Origin: DMER64 sp964542305
Lineage (GTDB): Bacteria; Bacteroidota; Bacteroidia; Bacteroidales; UBA932
Reading direction: 5' to 3'
Length of the DNA: 64,000 bases
Assembly (NCBI GenBank): GCA_964542305.1
Contig: CAZITX010000009.1
Location: 1 to 64,000, forward strand
In this document: positions 26,343-35,777 of the stretch, piece by piece
Position numbering within the stretch: the first letter of the stretch is position 1
Layout: each line of letters begins with the position of its first letter
Position numbers and translations under genes: made by a program
The notes under the pieces: model-generated
Told to the model about the DNA's origin: nothing
Seen by the model: the letters and a program-made list of their open reading frames with translations, nothing else
Databases searched by the model: none

Positions 26343-28880
26343 ATGAACCAAAGGGTAACCATACTGATACTTGCCATCCTCTTTTCCTCTTTTGGAAAAG
26401 CAACAGGCCAGACTGACTCGCTCAGTAAGGTTTCCCCGGACACGTTGGAAACAGCACTCCCTGATTCATTAACCATGATCTACCTGGACAGCCTGCGTAT
26501 TCCTTATACCGAGGCTCATCGTGTTCCGGCTCTGGATTCATTGCTAAGGATAACGGCAGACGAAAAAGGATTGTTTTATAAGTTGGATAGCCTGGGACTT
26601 ATGATAATGAATGATAATGGGCTGCCTGTTATTGATTCCCTGAAAAGCTATTCTGCCAGAACGCTTTCCCTGATGTCGTTTATGGATAGCCTGAAACTGC
26701 CTTTAAAGGATACAATCCGAATTCCGACACTTGATTCAGCAGGCAGACAGGTTCGGGACAGCCTGGGATACATCTACCAGACAGACAGCATCGGGTTGAT
26801 CAAACTGGACAGCCTGGGATCTTTCCTGATAGATTCCCTGGCAACTTACACCAAAAAAGAACTCCGGAAAATGGCCCGTAAACAAAGAAGGGAGGATAAA
26901 GCCATTGCAGATTCCATATGGAACAGTACGTTCCATCCACTTGAAACATACGTTGTTCCGGATTCACTTCTATATAGAAGAGTTATCTCGTGGACGAACG
27001 ACGAATATTTCAACGACCTGAATTTTATACAAATAGACACAAATATCAACAGCAATTTTCACGACTATGCCTATCTGGAAAAGGACGTGGGAGCTGTAAC
27101 CCTGGGAACGGCAGGATCTCCTGCCCTTCCATTTAACTTTTTTATCAGGGAGACCAAAGAGCGTTTTGATTTCTGGAGCCCCGGAATGTACGAAGCCTAT
27201 GACAGGAAAACCATCCCGTTCTATAACACCAAATCGCCATTTACAGTAATGTCCTATACAGGGACATTGTTCTCCAATAAGGAAACCGAAGAAATGAATG
27301 TAGGTTTCCTTCACACCCAGAATCTTTCACCATCAACGAACGTACAATTCTTTTACCAGAAGAAAGGCACAAAAGGATTGCTTGAAAACGAGAGTACCAA
27401 CACAAGAACTTTGGCCGTAACGGCTGATTACCTGGGAAAAAAATACATTATGCACGGAGGTTATATCCGGAATTCTCTTCAAAAGGATGAGAACGGAGGT
27501 ATTCAGGATGACGGATTTATACTGGATACCCTGGTAGAAGCACGCACCATCCCGGTTAATCTGACCAATGCATCTTCCCTGCTTAAAAGCAGTCAGCTTT
27601 TCATAACCCAGAGTTACGGGATCCCCATTAAACTGTTTAAAAGAGATACTCTGGATACCGGGGAAGGAACCATGATGATCCTGGGACACTCGGGAGAGTG
27701 GACCACACTTACACGCAATTACAATGATGAAATAAATCTGACCGATCAGGCGGGACGAGCTTTTTATAAAGACCGGTTTTATTTGCATCCCACCCGTTCA
27801 GCAGATTCTTTACGAACAATGATCGTAGACAACAGGTTATTCCTGCGTTTACAACCCTGGTCCAACACTGCAATCGTTTCAAAGATCGAAGGAGGAGTGG
27901 GATATGAGCTCATATCCAATTATTGCTTTTATCCCGATTTTTATACGGAAGGCACTTCCAACCGGTGGCAGAATAATATGTACGTATATGCCGGAGCTTC
28001 GGGTATGTTCAAAAAATATTTCCGTTGGAACGCCCTGGGAAAACTGGACTATGCCGGTTATTACGCAGGAGACGTCTCGTTGGATGCCAACGCACGTTTT
28101 TCTTTTTATCCTATGGAATCGGGAATTCACCTGACCGGCAGGTTCCTTTTTCTCAGGCAAACCCCGGACTGGTTTACTCAAAATATGTATTCCAACCATT
28201 ATACCTGGAATAACGATTTCCAAAAAACAAACGAAACAAGGATCGAGGCCCGGATATCTATCCCTGGATGGAAAACAGAAGCCACATTTTCATACGGATT
28301 ACTTGGAAACCGGGTATATTACGACACCCTGGGAACAGTCAGACAAACAGAAGACCTTGTTAACGTGATGACCGCAACATTAACCAAAAATTTCAGTTTT
28401 TGGTATGTAAGACTTGATCACAGACTGATGTTCCAGGTATCTTCCCGCCAGGACATTGTTCCGTTACCCACATTCAGTGCCAACCTCAGGTATTACCTGG
28501 AAATACCGGTCGTTAAAGACGTTATGACAGCTCAGATAGGTGCCGATGTTACTTTTCACACGGCTTATTATATGGAATCCTACAATCCCGCCCTGGGTGT
28601 TTTCCACTTGCAAAACGACAGGAAATACGGGAATACTCCTTACATAGACGCGTTTATAAATGTAAAGTGGAAAAGGGCGACCATTTTTGTCAAATATGTG
28701 AATGCCGCCCAGGGGTGGCCGGACAACGATTATTTTGCCGCACCGCATTATATTCGCCCTCAACGCGTATTTAAACTCGGCATGACATGGCCGTTTTACA
28801 TAAAACCCGGTAAGACAGCTGCTCGGGCTTCTTCTTCCGAAGGCCCTCCCGTAAGAGCAGCAGGAAACACCGCCCGCTGA
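26343..28880 (+). CDS. putative outer-membrane porin with duplicated DSL-rich N-terminal region
   Basis: The protein is about 845 residues from ATG 26343, with a signal peptide ending near residue 22 (KATGQ). Residues 25-200 are rich in D-S-L triplets and contain two tandem 66-residue units (47-112 and 113-178). The rest, about 230-830, has the alternating aromatic beta-strand pattern of a large barrel and resembles the Bacteroidota Porin_10 family. It probably sits in the outer membrane; cargo is unknown. The C-terminal residues after the last strands are a low-complexity Ala/Ser/Gly tail. The stop overlaps the transglycosylase start (TGATG). Confidence 0.8.
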   Translation: MNQRVTILILAILFSSFGKATGQTDSLSKVSPDTLETALPDSLTMIYLDSLRIPYTEAHRVPALDSLLRITADEKGLFYKLDSLGLMIMNDNGLPVIDSLKSYSARTLSLMSFMDSLKLPLKDTIRIPTLDSAGRQVRDSLGYIYQTDSIGLIKLDSLGSFLIDSLATYTKKELRKMARKQRREDKAIADSIWNSTFHPLETYVVPDSLLYRRVISWTNDEYFNDLNFIQIDTNINSNFHDYAYLEKDVGAVTLGTAGSPALPFNFFIRETKERFDFWSPGMYEAYDRKTIPFYNTKSPFTVMSYTGTLFSNKETEEMNVGFLHTQNLSPSTNVQFFYQKKGTKGLLENESTNTRTLAVTADYLGKKYIMHGGYIRNSLQKDENGGIQDDGFILDTLVEARTIPVNLTNASSLLKSSQLFITQSYGIPIKLFKRDTLDTGEGTMMILGHSGEWTTLTRNYNDEINLTDQAGRAFYKDRFYLHPTRSADSLRTMIVDNRLFLRLQPWSNTAIVSKIEGGVGYELISNYCFYPDFYTEGTSNRWQNNMYVYAGASGMFKKYFRWNALGKLDYAGYYAGDVSLDANARFSFYPMESGIHLTGRFLFLRQTPDWFTQNMYSNHYTWNNDFQKTNETRIEARISIPGWKTEATFSYGLLGNRVYYDTLGTVRQTEDLVNVMTATLTKNFSFWYVRLDHRLMFQVSSRQDIVPLPTFSANLRYYLEIPVVKDVMTAQIGADVTFHTAYYMESYNPALGVFHLQNDRKYGNTPYIDAFINVKWKRATIFVKYVNAAQGWPDNDYFAAPHYIRPQRVFKLGMTWPFYIKPGKTAARASSSEGPPVRAAGNTAR
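26481..26876 (+). repeat. tandem 198-bp coding duplication in porin N-terminal region
   Basis: Unit A (26481-26678) and unit B (26679-26876) encode 66 residues each and align without gaps. I count 25 identical positions, including D-S-L at unit positions 3-5, LDS at 18-20, DS.GL at 36-40 and IDSL at 51-54. The duplication is old, since the DNA copies have diverged. Confidence 0.75.
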
Positions 28881-29860
28881 TGTCAAAAAGGAAAATTTTC
28901 ATATCACTACTTGCAGCCTTCTTCATATCATTCCTGTTTAAGGAATACCACACACGATTAATCCACTCTTCATCCAATATGAGGACAGAAAGGGAAGTAT
29001 TGAGATCTCACAGCGATACACTCAAATGTACCATTTACCTTCCCTCACACGCAGGATCCCGGGTAGGATACCATTATGAGATTATGCGACGTTTTGCCGA
29101 ATCTCATGATCTGGCATTGAAATACATTCCGGTAAACGATACGGTTTCTGTATGGGATATGCTTGAAGGAGATCAAACAGATATTCTGGCTGTGAATATT
29201 ATTCGTGATCCTATCCCGAAATCCCTGACAGGGAAATTATGCATTACACCAAAAATTACACCATTGGGAGAGGTGTGGGTTATGGTAAAAAACAGGTGCC
29301 CCTGGCATTTGAATCTTGTACATTGGCTTACCTTATTCAGACAAGATCCGCAATATCCCGGATTTCGAAGACGTTTTCTCCCCGCTTCTCCCAACAGATG
29401 TCCTTACGATTCACTTATCCGTGCAGCCAGCAGGCCACTGGGCTGGGATTGGCGAATACTCAGGGCGGTTATGTACCAGGAATCAAAATACAGGATGAAT
29501 GCTTATTCGGGAATGGGAGCTGTCGGTTTGATGCAAATGAAAGAATCTACAGCTAAAGACATGAAAGTAAAGGATCTTTTCGATCCCGAGGACAATGTAA
29601 AAGGAGCGATTCGATATTTTGCTTATCTTAAAAGAAATATGCATTTGACGCATCTGTCTGAAGAAGAAGAGATCCATTTTGTTCTGGCTGCATACAATGC
29701 CGGCATGACACGTATTCAAAAAGACCGGGAACAAGCTGCTCTGGAAGGAAAGGATCCGGATATCTGGTCAGAAGTGGCTCCTTACGCTCCTTCCCAGACT
29801 CAAATATACGTCGAAAAAATAAAAACAAGATATCTGGACTGGATTACCTCATCCGAATAG
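28880..29860 (+). CDS. MltF-like lytic transglycosylase with shortened N-terminal domain
   Basis: The C-terminal half (about 180-320) is an SLT goose-lysozyme-like domain that cleaves peptidoglycan glycan strands. The catalytic Glu201 lies in MYQESKY, followed by GAVGLMQM and AAYNAG, all standard motifs. An N-terminal membrane anchor (7-20) is followed by about 100 residues reminiscent of the periplasmic substrate-binding domain of MltF, less than half its usual size. The start overlaps the porin stop by one base. The 3' end overlaps the convergent LolE-like gene by 17 nt. Confidence 0.85.
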   Translation: MSKRKIFISLLAAFFISFLFKEYHTRLIHSSSNMRTEREVLRSHSDTLKCTIYLPSHAGSRVGYHYEIMRRFAESHDLALKYIPVNDTVSVWDMLEGDQTDILAVNIIRDPIPKSLTGKLCITPKITPLGEVWVMVKNRCPWHLNLVHWLTLFRQDPQYPGFRRRFLPASPNRCPYDSLIRAASRPLGWDWRILRAVMYQESKYRMNAYSGMGAVGLMQMKESTAKDMKVKDLFDPEDNVKGAIRYFAYLKRNMHLTHLSEEEEIHFVLAAYNAGMTRIQKDREQAALEGKDPDIWSEVAPYAPSQTQIYVEKIKTRYLDWITSSE

Positions 29861-31088
29861 CTTTATCGGGACTGATCCTGATAATGTTTTTCAGGGGAAG
29901 CATCAGAATTCCCAATAGCAGTCCGACAGCAGCAACATCTACCATTAAAACATGATACCAGGACAGATCAACCGGGACACTGTCCACAAAATATGTGGAT
30001 GGATCCAATGGGATCAATCCCGTCGTTTTCTGAATGACAAGAAAGATTACTGCCAGAACTGTCCCTGCTGTCATTCCTTTCAGAGCTACTCCGGCCGCGT
30101 TGTACAGAAAGCTGTTCCTTATGCTGCGGTCCTTCATTCCCATAGCCTTGAACAATCCAATGGCCGCTGTTTTTTCAAACAACAAGATCAGCAACCCGGA
30201 CATCATATTAAACCCTGCTACAAGAACCATCAGGGTCAACAAAATAACCACGTTAATATCCATCAAATCCAGCCAGTCGTAAAGGTGTGAATATATCCTC
30301 TTTACACTGCGCAGAACAACCCCGTCATCTGTATCGGAGCTGTTGGCAATTATAAAATCTTCAATGGCCTCCTGCTGTGCTTCAATCCGTTTCTTGTCAT
30401 TCAAAAAGATTTCCATGCCGCTTACCTGGTCTTCCCTCCACCCGTTTAATCTTTGAGTATGTCTTATATCGCCAATTATTAAATGATTATCAATATCTTC
30501 CAGTTGTGCATCATATATACCCGATATGATAAAACGACGCATCCTGACGTTATCGCCTATGAAATACATGGTTACTACATCCTGTAACCCAATCTTCAGA
30601 AGTGTCGACAAGCGGAGTGATATCATGATCTCACTGGAGGACGCATCCTGAGAAAAGACGGGAATACGGCCTTCCTTAAGGTGTCTTTCAAAGAAATCCC
30701 ATTGGTAACCCGCATCTACTCCTTTCAGGGATACGGCCTGGATGGCATCCCCTGTATTGATGATTCCGTATGATACCGCAAATTCCTGAATATGATCAAT
30801 TTCCGGATGATTTTTTAAACTTTCCAGGTATGACAGATCGGTTGAAACTGGTATTGCTTCAGTGACAAACCCGGCACCCGGAGCCTCCATCAGGATCTCA
30901 CCGGTAAAGCCGACAGCACGTTTTTGGATCTCACTTCTAAAACCCCTTACAATAGCTATGGAAAGTATCATTGTAAACACACTGACGGCTACACTAACTA
31001 TGGCTATCCGGTTTCCCATACGACTGACCCGGCCTGTGGAGGTAGCATCGCCTTTAAGTTTCCCGGCTATGTATAAGGCGATATTCAT
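29844..31088 (-). CDS. LolC/LolE-type ABC transporter permease
   Basis: The protein is a 414-residue FtsX-family permease related to the lipoprotein-releasing LolCE complex. It has one N-terminal helix (about 25-48) and a periplasmic MacB-like core domain (about 55-265). Three C-terminal helices follow, with the FLYNAAGVALKGMTAG loop typical of the family. It would extract lipoproteins from the inner membrane with an ATPase (LolD) that is not in this window. It ends inside the transglycosylase 3' end and starts just before the tRNA promoter. Confidence 0.87.
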   Translation of the reverse strand: MNIALYIAGKLKGDATSTGRVSRMGNRIAIVSVAVSVFTMILSIAIVRGFRSEIQKRAVGFTGEILMEAPGAGFVTEAIPVSTDLSYLESLKNHPEIDHIQEFAVSYGIINTGDAIQAVSLKGVDAGYQWDFFERHLKEGRIPVFSQDASSSEIMISLRLSTLLKIGLQDVVTMYFIGDNVRMRRFIISGIYDAQLEDIDNHLIIGDIRHTQRLNGWREDQVSGMEIFLNDKKRIEAQQEAIEDFIIANSSDTDDGVVLRSVKRIYSHLYDWLDLMDINVVILLTLMVLVAGFNMMSGLLILLFEKTAAIGLFKAMGMKDRSIRNSFLYNAAGVALKGMTAGTVLAVIFLVIQKTTGLIPLDPSTYFVDSVPVDLSWYHVLMVDVAAVGLLLGILMLPLKNIIRISPDKAIRMR

Positions 31089-31089
31089 G

Positions 31090-31119
31090 TTGCTTATAAA
31101 AAATTAATCGCTATATTTG
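31090..31119 (+). promoter_or_regulatory. promoter of tRNA-Gly
   Basis: A -33 TTG (31090-31092) and a -7 TATATTTG (31112-31119) are separated by 19 nt, the expected Bacteroidota spacing. The predicted start is near 31125, about 12 nt before the mature tRNA. Confidence 0.7.
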
Positions 31120-31136
31120 TTCCCCTATTTGGAAAT

Positions 31137-31209
31137 GCGGGAATAGCTCAGTCGGTAGAGCATCAGCTTCCCAAGCTGAGGGTCGCGAGTTCGAACCTCG
31201 TTTCCCGCT
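31137..31209 (+). tRNA. tRNA-Gly (anticodon CCC)
   Basis: A 73-nt cloverleaf is readable by eye. Acceptor arms are GCGGGAA (31137-31143) and TTCCCGC (31202-31208) with discriminator T. The anticodon stem TCAGC/GCTGA encloses loop TTCCCAA, giving anticodon CCC. The T arm GCGAG-TTCGAAC-CTCGT pairs with one G-U. CCA is not encoded. Confidence 0.97.
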
Positions 31210-31234
31210 CATAACCAAACCTGAAACCTGACCT

Positions 31235-32128
31235 TTATTCATCTTCCTCGTCAATTTCTATGAGAAGGGAATGGTCTTTCCCAAACATTTGCATGATTTT
31301 TTCCAGCTTTGAAACAATCCGGTTGTCGGTGTTTTCCTCTATGGCAGAAAAACTATAATATAATGTTTCGGTATAAATCTGTGCCAGATCCGCCGATCGT
31401 GCTTCGCGAAATGATTCAGCAGGAATATTCAGGTTCATGTCACTTAAGAAGGACCGGAGCTCCGTATGTGGAAATAACAGGCCGTTCTTATAAACATTGA
31501 CATAGAACAATACGTTGCCGGAACTATCTGTAACCGCCGGCAGAAATCCGCCCTTAAAAACCCTTCCCCTGACAGATATTCCTGAATGGTACGCGATCAG
31601 TAGATAAATAATACCAATAATGACCGGACTTCCTTCTTTGTTTTTCAGGGCCCGGTGAAAAAATGTTTTCCCGGGATCTGAAAACATAGGATCTACGGTT
31701 TTATAGCGCAATCTATTGAAGAACACGTGGTTGTATAATTTCACTTTTTCCATAAATGTTTGATCGTCGTTCATCTCCACAACAATCTCATTTACGTGAT
31801 CCATTAAAATATCCTGTAAAACCTGTTGATCCACATCATTGCTCAACAAATCCTGTATAAGACAAAGACCGGTCATCAGATCGTCTTTGGTATCACCGAT
31901 CCAATTCTGCAGGGCATCGAATTTCAGTTCTTCCCTTAACGCAGACAACATCTCCCCTACACCGGGATACTTATCTTCATTTTCTTCCCTGCAAATTCCC
32001 TCCAGCTCCTCTATTGCCGGACGTCCCATATTTTTGAGCACGCGGAACAATGCATCCCGTACATATTGATCGGGATCGTCCAGAAGAGGTACAATGTCCA
32101 ATATTTCTGTGCTACGAATCATAATCAT
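31235..32128 (-). CDS. SirB1-type transglutaminase-like protein
   Basis: The protein is up to 297 residues. The first 50 residues look like a HEAT-type helical hairpin (DPDQYVRDALFRVL). Residues about 75-240 match the SirB1/Transglut_core2 domain, including the KEGSPVIIGIIYLLIAY segment. The family has a transglutaminase fold but is usually non-catalytic, and its role is unknown. The third codon is also ATG (32122) and may be the true start. The gene overlaps the end of the nucleoside phosphorylase by 11-17 nt, so the two form an operon. Confidence 0.8.
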   Translation of the reverse strand: MIMIRSTEILDIVPLLDDPDQYVRDALFRVLKNMGRPAIEELEGICREENEDKYPGVGEMLSALREELKFDALQNWIGDTKDDLMTGLCLIQDLLSNDVDQQVLQDILMDHVNEIVVEMNDDQTFMEKVKLYNHVFFNRLRYKTVDPMFSDPGKTFFHRALKNKEGSPVIIGIIYLLIAYHSGISVRGRVFKGGFLPAVTDSSGNVLFYVNVYKNGLLFPHTELRSFLSDMNLNIPAESFREARSADLAQIYTETLYYSFSAIEENTDNRIVSKLEKIMQMFGKDHSLLIEIDEEDE

Positions 32129-32993
32129 TACAGAATTTATCCAGGATCTCTGCTGCCTTTTCTACCATCAAACCTTTGTAATCCACATTCATGTCTTTAC
32201 TGCTTCGTTGTGCAATAATCATGCAAACGGTGGCTCCCCGGTGTCCCATAAGACGGGAAAGTCCGGCTATGGCCGAGCCTTCCATTTCGAAATTAGTGAT
32301 CCTCAGATCATTGTAACAAAACGACGCTAATTTTTGCAAATAATCGGGATCTGATAAGGGAAGTCTTATGACACGTCCCTGAGGTCCGTAGAATCCGGGA
32401 GCAGAAAGGGTAATACCCTGCATGGCATCCTTAAAACGCTTACCTGTCTCCTCGGAATTTTTCACAAAATACGGAGTGGCCAGCAGCGGAGACCATTGCA
32501 TGTGTTCCATAAAAGCCTTTTCCATCTCTTTGTCACATACCGTATCCCTTCCTTCGTACCAGTTAAGCAATCCGTCGATTCCTGCTGAGTAACGTGAAAA
32601 AACCAGTGTCCCTGTGGGAATATCAAATTGAATGGCTCCTGAAGTACCTAACCGCAGGATATCTAATGAGCGGTGCACTTTTTTGAATATCCGGGTTTCG
32701 AAATCTATGTTGGCCAGTGCATCAAGTTCATTCATTACAATGTCAATATTGTCGGTCCCTATCCCGGTAGACAATATGGTCAGTCTTTTACGGCCAAAGT
32801 AACCTGTTACTGCTACAAATTCCCTGCTGTGTGAAACAAATTCAACATCCGTCAACAAATCGCGCAATAAGATCACCCGATCGGGATCCCCTACCAGCAA
32901 TACCTTATCCGCCAGCTGTTCAGGGCGTATGTGCAAGTGAAATACACTCCCGTCACTGTTGATTACCAATTCAGAAGGTTCAATAATTTTCAT
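32112..32993 (-). CDS. nucleoside phosphorylase (uridine phosphorylase-like)
   Basis: The protein is a 293-residue PNP/UDP phosphorylase family member that splits nucleosides with phosphate for salvage in the cytosol. The phosphate and base sites are suggested by LLVGDPDRV (near 30), TGIGTDNIDIV (near 76) and the ribose-contacting FEMEGSAIAGL (near 240). Uridine or a related nucleoside is the likely substrate, but purine activity cannot be excluded. It is driven from the palindromic divergent promoter at 32998-33036. The -7 box is only 4 nt from the ATG, so the transcript may be leaderless. Confidence 0.9.
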   Translation of the reverse strand: MKIIEPSELVINSDGSVFHLHIRPEQLADKVLLVGDPDRVILLRDLLTDVEFVSHSREFVAVTGYFGRKRLTILSTGIGTDNIDIVMNELDALANIDFETRIFKKVHRSLDILRLGTSGAIQFDIPTGTLVFSRYSAGIDGLLNWYEGRDTVCDKEMEKAFMEHMQWSPLLATPYFVKNSEETGKRFKDAMQGITLSAPGFYGPQGRVIRLPLSDPDYLQKLASFCYNDLRITNFEMEGSAIAGLSRLMGHRGATVCMIIAQRSSKDMNVDYKGLMVEKAAEILDKFCNDYDS

Positions 32994-32997
32994 TTTG

Positions 32998-33036
32998 CAA
33001 ATTTAGAGGAAAATCACGGATTTTCCTCTAAATTTG
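32998..33036. promoter_or_regulatory. perfect 18-bp palindrome carrying both divergent -7 boxes
   Basis: The arm CAAATTTAGAGGAAAATC (32998-33015) is repeated exactly in inverse at 33019-33036 with a 3-nt centre (ACG). The outer 8 nt of each arm form the -7 box TAAATTTG: minus strand at 33005-32998 for the nucleoside phosphorylase, plus strand at 33029-33036 for the DUF4293 gene. The symmetry would let one dimeric protein or one hairpin affect both promoters equally. Confidence 0.75.
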
Positions 33037-33057
33037 TTCCAATAAAACGAACGACTC

Positions 33058-33441
33058 ATGATACAACGCATTCAGACTTTATACCTAACCGTGGCTTTAG
33101 GTCTTATGATCTCTTTATTTTTCGGAATATATTCCACTTACATCCCTTTCATAGTTCTGATAGGAGCCATTTGCGCATTGCTGGCAGTTATCATATTGCT
33201 GTTCAAAGCCAGAAAGATCCAGATTCGTCTCTGTATCTATACTTCCCTGATCATGCTGGGTCTCCAGGTATGGATGGGTGCTGTCTACTTCAAAAATATG
33301 GCCAGTACGCGGTTCCCCGTCACTACAGTTTTCCCTCTTATCAGTATCATATTGGTGATTCTTGCCCTTCGTGCCATAGGCAGTGATGAAGCCCTGGTGC
33401 AATCCTATAACAGACTTCGTTCAGGGAAAGGAAAAAAATGA
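33058..33441 (+). CDS. DUF4293 small membrane protein
   Basis: The protein is 127 residues with four predicted membrane helices (about 6-24, 27-46, 56-76 and 91-108). It begins MIQRIQTLYL, the conserved opening of DUF4293 proteins of Bacteroidota. Most members I know of are slightly longer, with a larger first loop. No function is known. It is divergent from the nucleoside phosphorylase and shares its palindromic promoter. Confidence 0.85.
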   Translation: MIQRIQTLYLTVALGLMISLFFGIYSTYIPFIVLIGAICALLAVIILLFKARKIQIRLCIYTSLIMLGLQVWMGAVYFKNMASTRFPVTTVFPLISIILVILALRAIGSDEALVQSYNRLRSGKGKK

Positions 33442-33503
33442 TTTTTTTATTATCTTCGTAAACTCAAGCAATCCATTTCATTAAACGATAAAACATAAAA
33501 TCT

Positions 33504-34994
33504 ATGGAAAAAAACATCTCTCGAAGAAATTTCTTACAGAAAAGCGCCATGGCCACAGCCGGTGCTATTGTTGCTTCTTCTCCGCTGATGGCAAAAGTTC
33601 CTCTGGAATCACAGAAGAAAAAGAAAACATCGGCTACCGACAAACTAAACATTGCAGGGATCGGTATTGGGGGAAGAGGTGGCGGAGTTATACGTGAGCT
33701 GAGTTCCGAAAACATTGTTGCCTTATGCGATGTTGACTGGAAATATTCTGCCGGACAATTCCAAACATATCCTAATGCGAAAAAATATAAAGATTTTCGC
33801 AAATTGTTTGATGAAATGGGAAACAAGATCGATGCCGTTGTAGTTGGTACGGCCGACCATACCCATGCTGTTATTGCCGCCCAGGCTCTTTCCATGGGAA
33901 AACATGTCTATTGCGAAAAACCTCTTACACATACTGTATACGAGACCAGATTGTTGACCCGTCTGGCCGCAAAACACAAAGTAGCCACTCAAATGGGGAA
34001 CCAGGGAGCATCAGGTGCCGGCGTAAGGCAAATATGTGAAGCTATATGGTCAGGTATGATAGGCGAAGTAACCAAAGTGGAAGCCTTTACGGACAGACCT
34101 ATATGGCCCCAGGGCCTTGAAACTCCCTCTGAAGTCCACACCCCTCATCCCGATCTGGACTGGGATCTTTTCATAGGACCGGCTCCTTACCGTCCTTACA
34201 ACGAGATCTACCACCCCTGGAACTGGCGCGGATGGTGGGATTTCGGCACAGGAGCCCTGGGTGACATGGCCTGCCATATCCTGCAACCTGTAGTTAAAGC
34301 CTTGAATCTGAAATCTCCCGTTGCCGTTCAGGGCAGCTCTACTTCCCTGATGACCGATTGTGCCCCTAATGCACAGATAGCCAAATTCGTTTTCCCGGCA
34401 CGTGACAATATGCCCAAGGTGGGTATGCCCCGAGTGGAAGTTACCTGGTACGACGGCGGACTTATCCCCGAGTACCCCAAGGGCTGGCCTACCGGCCGCA
34501 ATATGAATGACAGCGGTGGCGCCGTTATTTTCCACGGAACAAAGGACACACTTATCTGCGGATGTTACGGAGTTAACCCGTGGCTGATATCCGGCAAAGA
34601 GATCCCTGCACCTACCATGACACGTGAAGTTCCGGATAACAATCACTATACAGACTTTATTCATGCCTGCAAGGAAAGTCCTGAAAGCCGTATTAAGACT
34701 GCGTCTGATTTTTCCGAAGCAGGACCTCTGAACGAGATGGTAGTTATGGGCGTTCTGGCTGTACGTTTGCAGGGCCTGAACCGTGAACTCCTGTGGAACG
34801 GAGATGATATGAAATTCACAAATATTTCTCCCAACGATACCCTCAGGATGAAAGTTAAGGACGGTTTCTCCATCAAGGACGGTCACCCCACTTTCAACAA
34901 TGAGTATACAGATCCGATCAACGCCCTGGAATTCTCGAACGAATTGATCCGCCACACTTACAGGGCAGGTTATTCATTGCCTGAAATGCCGTAA
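33504..34994 (+). CDS. Tat-exported Gfo/Idh/MocA-family oxidoreductase
   Basis: The protein is 496 residues. The leader carries SRRNFLQKS, a twin-arginine motif, then a hydrophobic stretch to about residue 30. It should be exported folded with its bound nicotinamide cofactor. The dinucleotide-binding IGIGGRGGG is at about 51-59 and the EKPL motif (YCEKPLTH) near 139. The family oxidises or reduces sugar hydroxyls. It is the first gene of a trio with DUF1080 and a TIM-barrel protein, which suggests that it makes 3-keto-glycosides in the periplasm. A near-consensus -7 (TATCTTCG) lies upstream near 33454. Confidence 0.9.
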   Translation: MEKNISRRNFLQKSAMATAGAIVASSPLMAKVPLESQKKKKTSATDKLNIAGIGIGGRGGGVIRELSSENIVALCDVDWKYSAGQFQTYPNAKKYKDFRKLFDEMGNKIDAVVVGTADHTHAVIAAQALSMGKHVYCEKPLTHTVYETRLLTRLAAKHKVATQMGNQGASGAGVRQICEAIWSGMIGEVTKVEAFTDRPIWPQGLETPSEVHTPHPDLDWDLFIGPAPYRPYNEIYHPWNWRGWWDFGTGALGDMACHILQPVVKALNLKSPVAVQGSSTSLMTDCAPNAQIAKFVFPARDNMPKVGMPRVEVTWYDGGLIPEYPKGWPTGRNMNDSGGAVIFHGTKDTLICGCYGVNPWLISGKEIPAPTMTREVPDNNHYTDFIHACKESPESRIKTASDFSEAGPLNEMVVMGVLAVRLQGLNRELLWNGDDMKFTNISPNDTLRMKVKDGFSIKDGHPTFNNEYTDPINALEFSNELIRHTYRAGYSLPEMP

Positions 34995-35012
34995 ACTTAA
35001 ACTCAAAATATT

Positions 35013-35777
35013 ATGAAAAAGCTGTTAATAATCCCCTTTCTTATGACTGCGTTGATCGCAAGTTCCTGTGCATCCTGCAATAACAATAAAAAGGAAGTAC
35101 AGGAAGAAGACCCCAACGTTGTAGTTCTCTTTGACGGAGAGACTTTTGAAGGCTGGCGTGCATACAACGGCACCGGTATCCCCGGAGCCTGGACCATAGA
35201 AGACGGCGCCATCAAGATCAATGGTTCCGGCCGTGGTGAAGCCGGTGCCGAAAACGGCGGTGACATTATTTTTGACCGCAAATTCGGTAATTTTGAATTG
35301 ACTTTTGAATGGAAAGTCGCCAAAGGTTCCAACTCGGGAATATTTTACCTGGCCCAGGAAGTTCCCGGAGAACCAATTTATATCTCGGCACCCGAATACC
35401 AGATCCTGGACAACGCAAACCATCCCGATGCCATGCTCGGTATTGACGGAAACCGTCAATCCTCTTCCCTTTATGACATGATACCTGCCAAACCTCAAAA
35501 TTCCAAACCTTTTGGCGAATGGAACACCGGTAAAATCCTGGTTTATAAAGGCACAGTGGCTCATTTCCAGAACGGGCAACCTGTATTGGAATACCATTTG
35601 TGGACACCCCAATGGCAGGAAATGCTTGACAATAGCAAGTTCAGCAAAGACAAATGGCCTGTTGCCTACGATCTGTTACTGAATTGCGGAGGAGAAGAAA
35701 AAGCGGGCTACATTGGTTTGCAGGATCACGGCGATGATGTATGGTTCAGAAACATCAAAGTAAAAATCCTGGACTAA
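35013..35777 (+). CDS. DUF1080 (3-keto-glycoside hydrolase/lyase family) lipoprotein
   Basis: The protein is 254 residues with a lipoprotein signal (LIASSC, Cys19) and an asparagine/glutamate-rich linker. The remaining beta-sandwich is DUF1080: LFDGETFEGWRAYNG opens the domain, and SNSGIFYLAQE and EYQILDNANHPDA are typical internal motifs. Characterised members cleave 3-keto-glycosides. It lies 19 nt after the oxidoreductase and its TAA overlaps the next ATG by one base (TAATG). Confidence 0.9.
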   Translation: MKKLLIIPFLMTALIASSCASCNNNKKEVQEEDPNVVVLFDGETFEGWRAYNGTGIPGAWTIEDGAIKINGSGRGEAGAENGGDIIFDRKFGNFELTFEWKVAKGSNSGIFYLAQEVPGEPIYISAPEYQILDNANHPDAMLGIDGNRQSSSLYDMIPAKPQNSKPFGEWNTGKILVYKGTVAHFQNGQPVLEYHLWTPQWQEMLDNSKFSKDKWPVAYDLLLNCGGEEKAGYIGLQDHGDDVWFRNIKVKILD

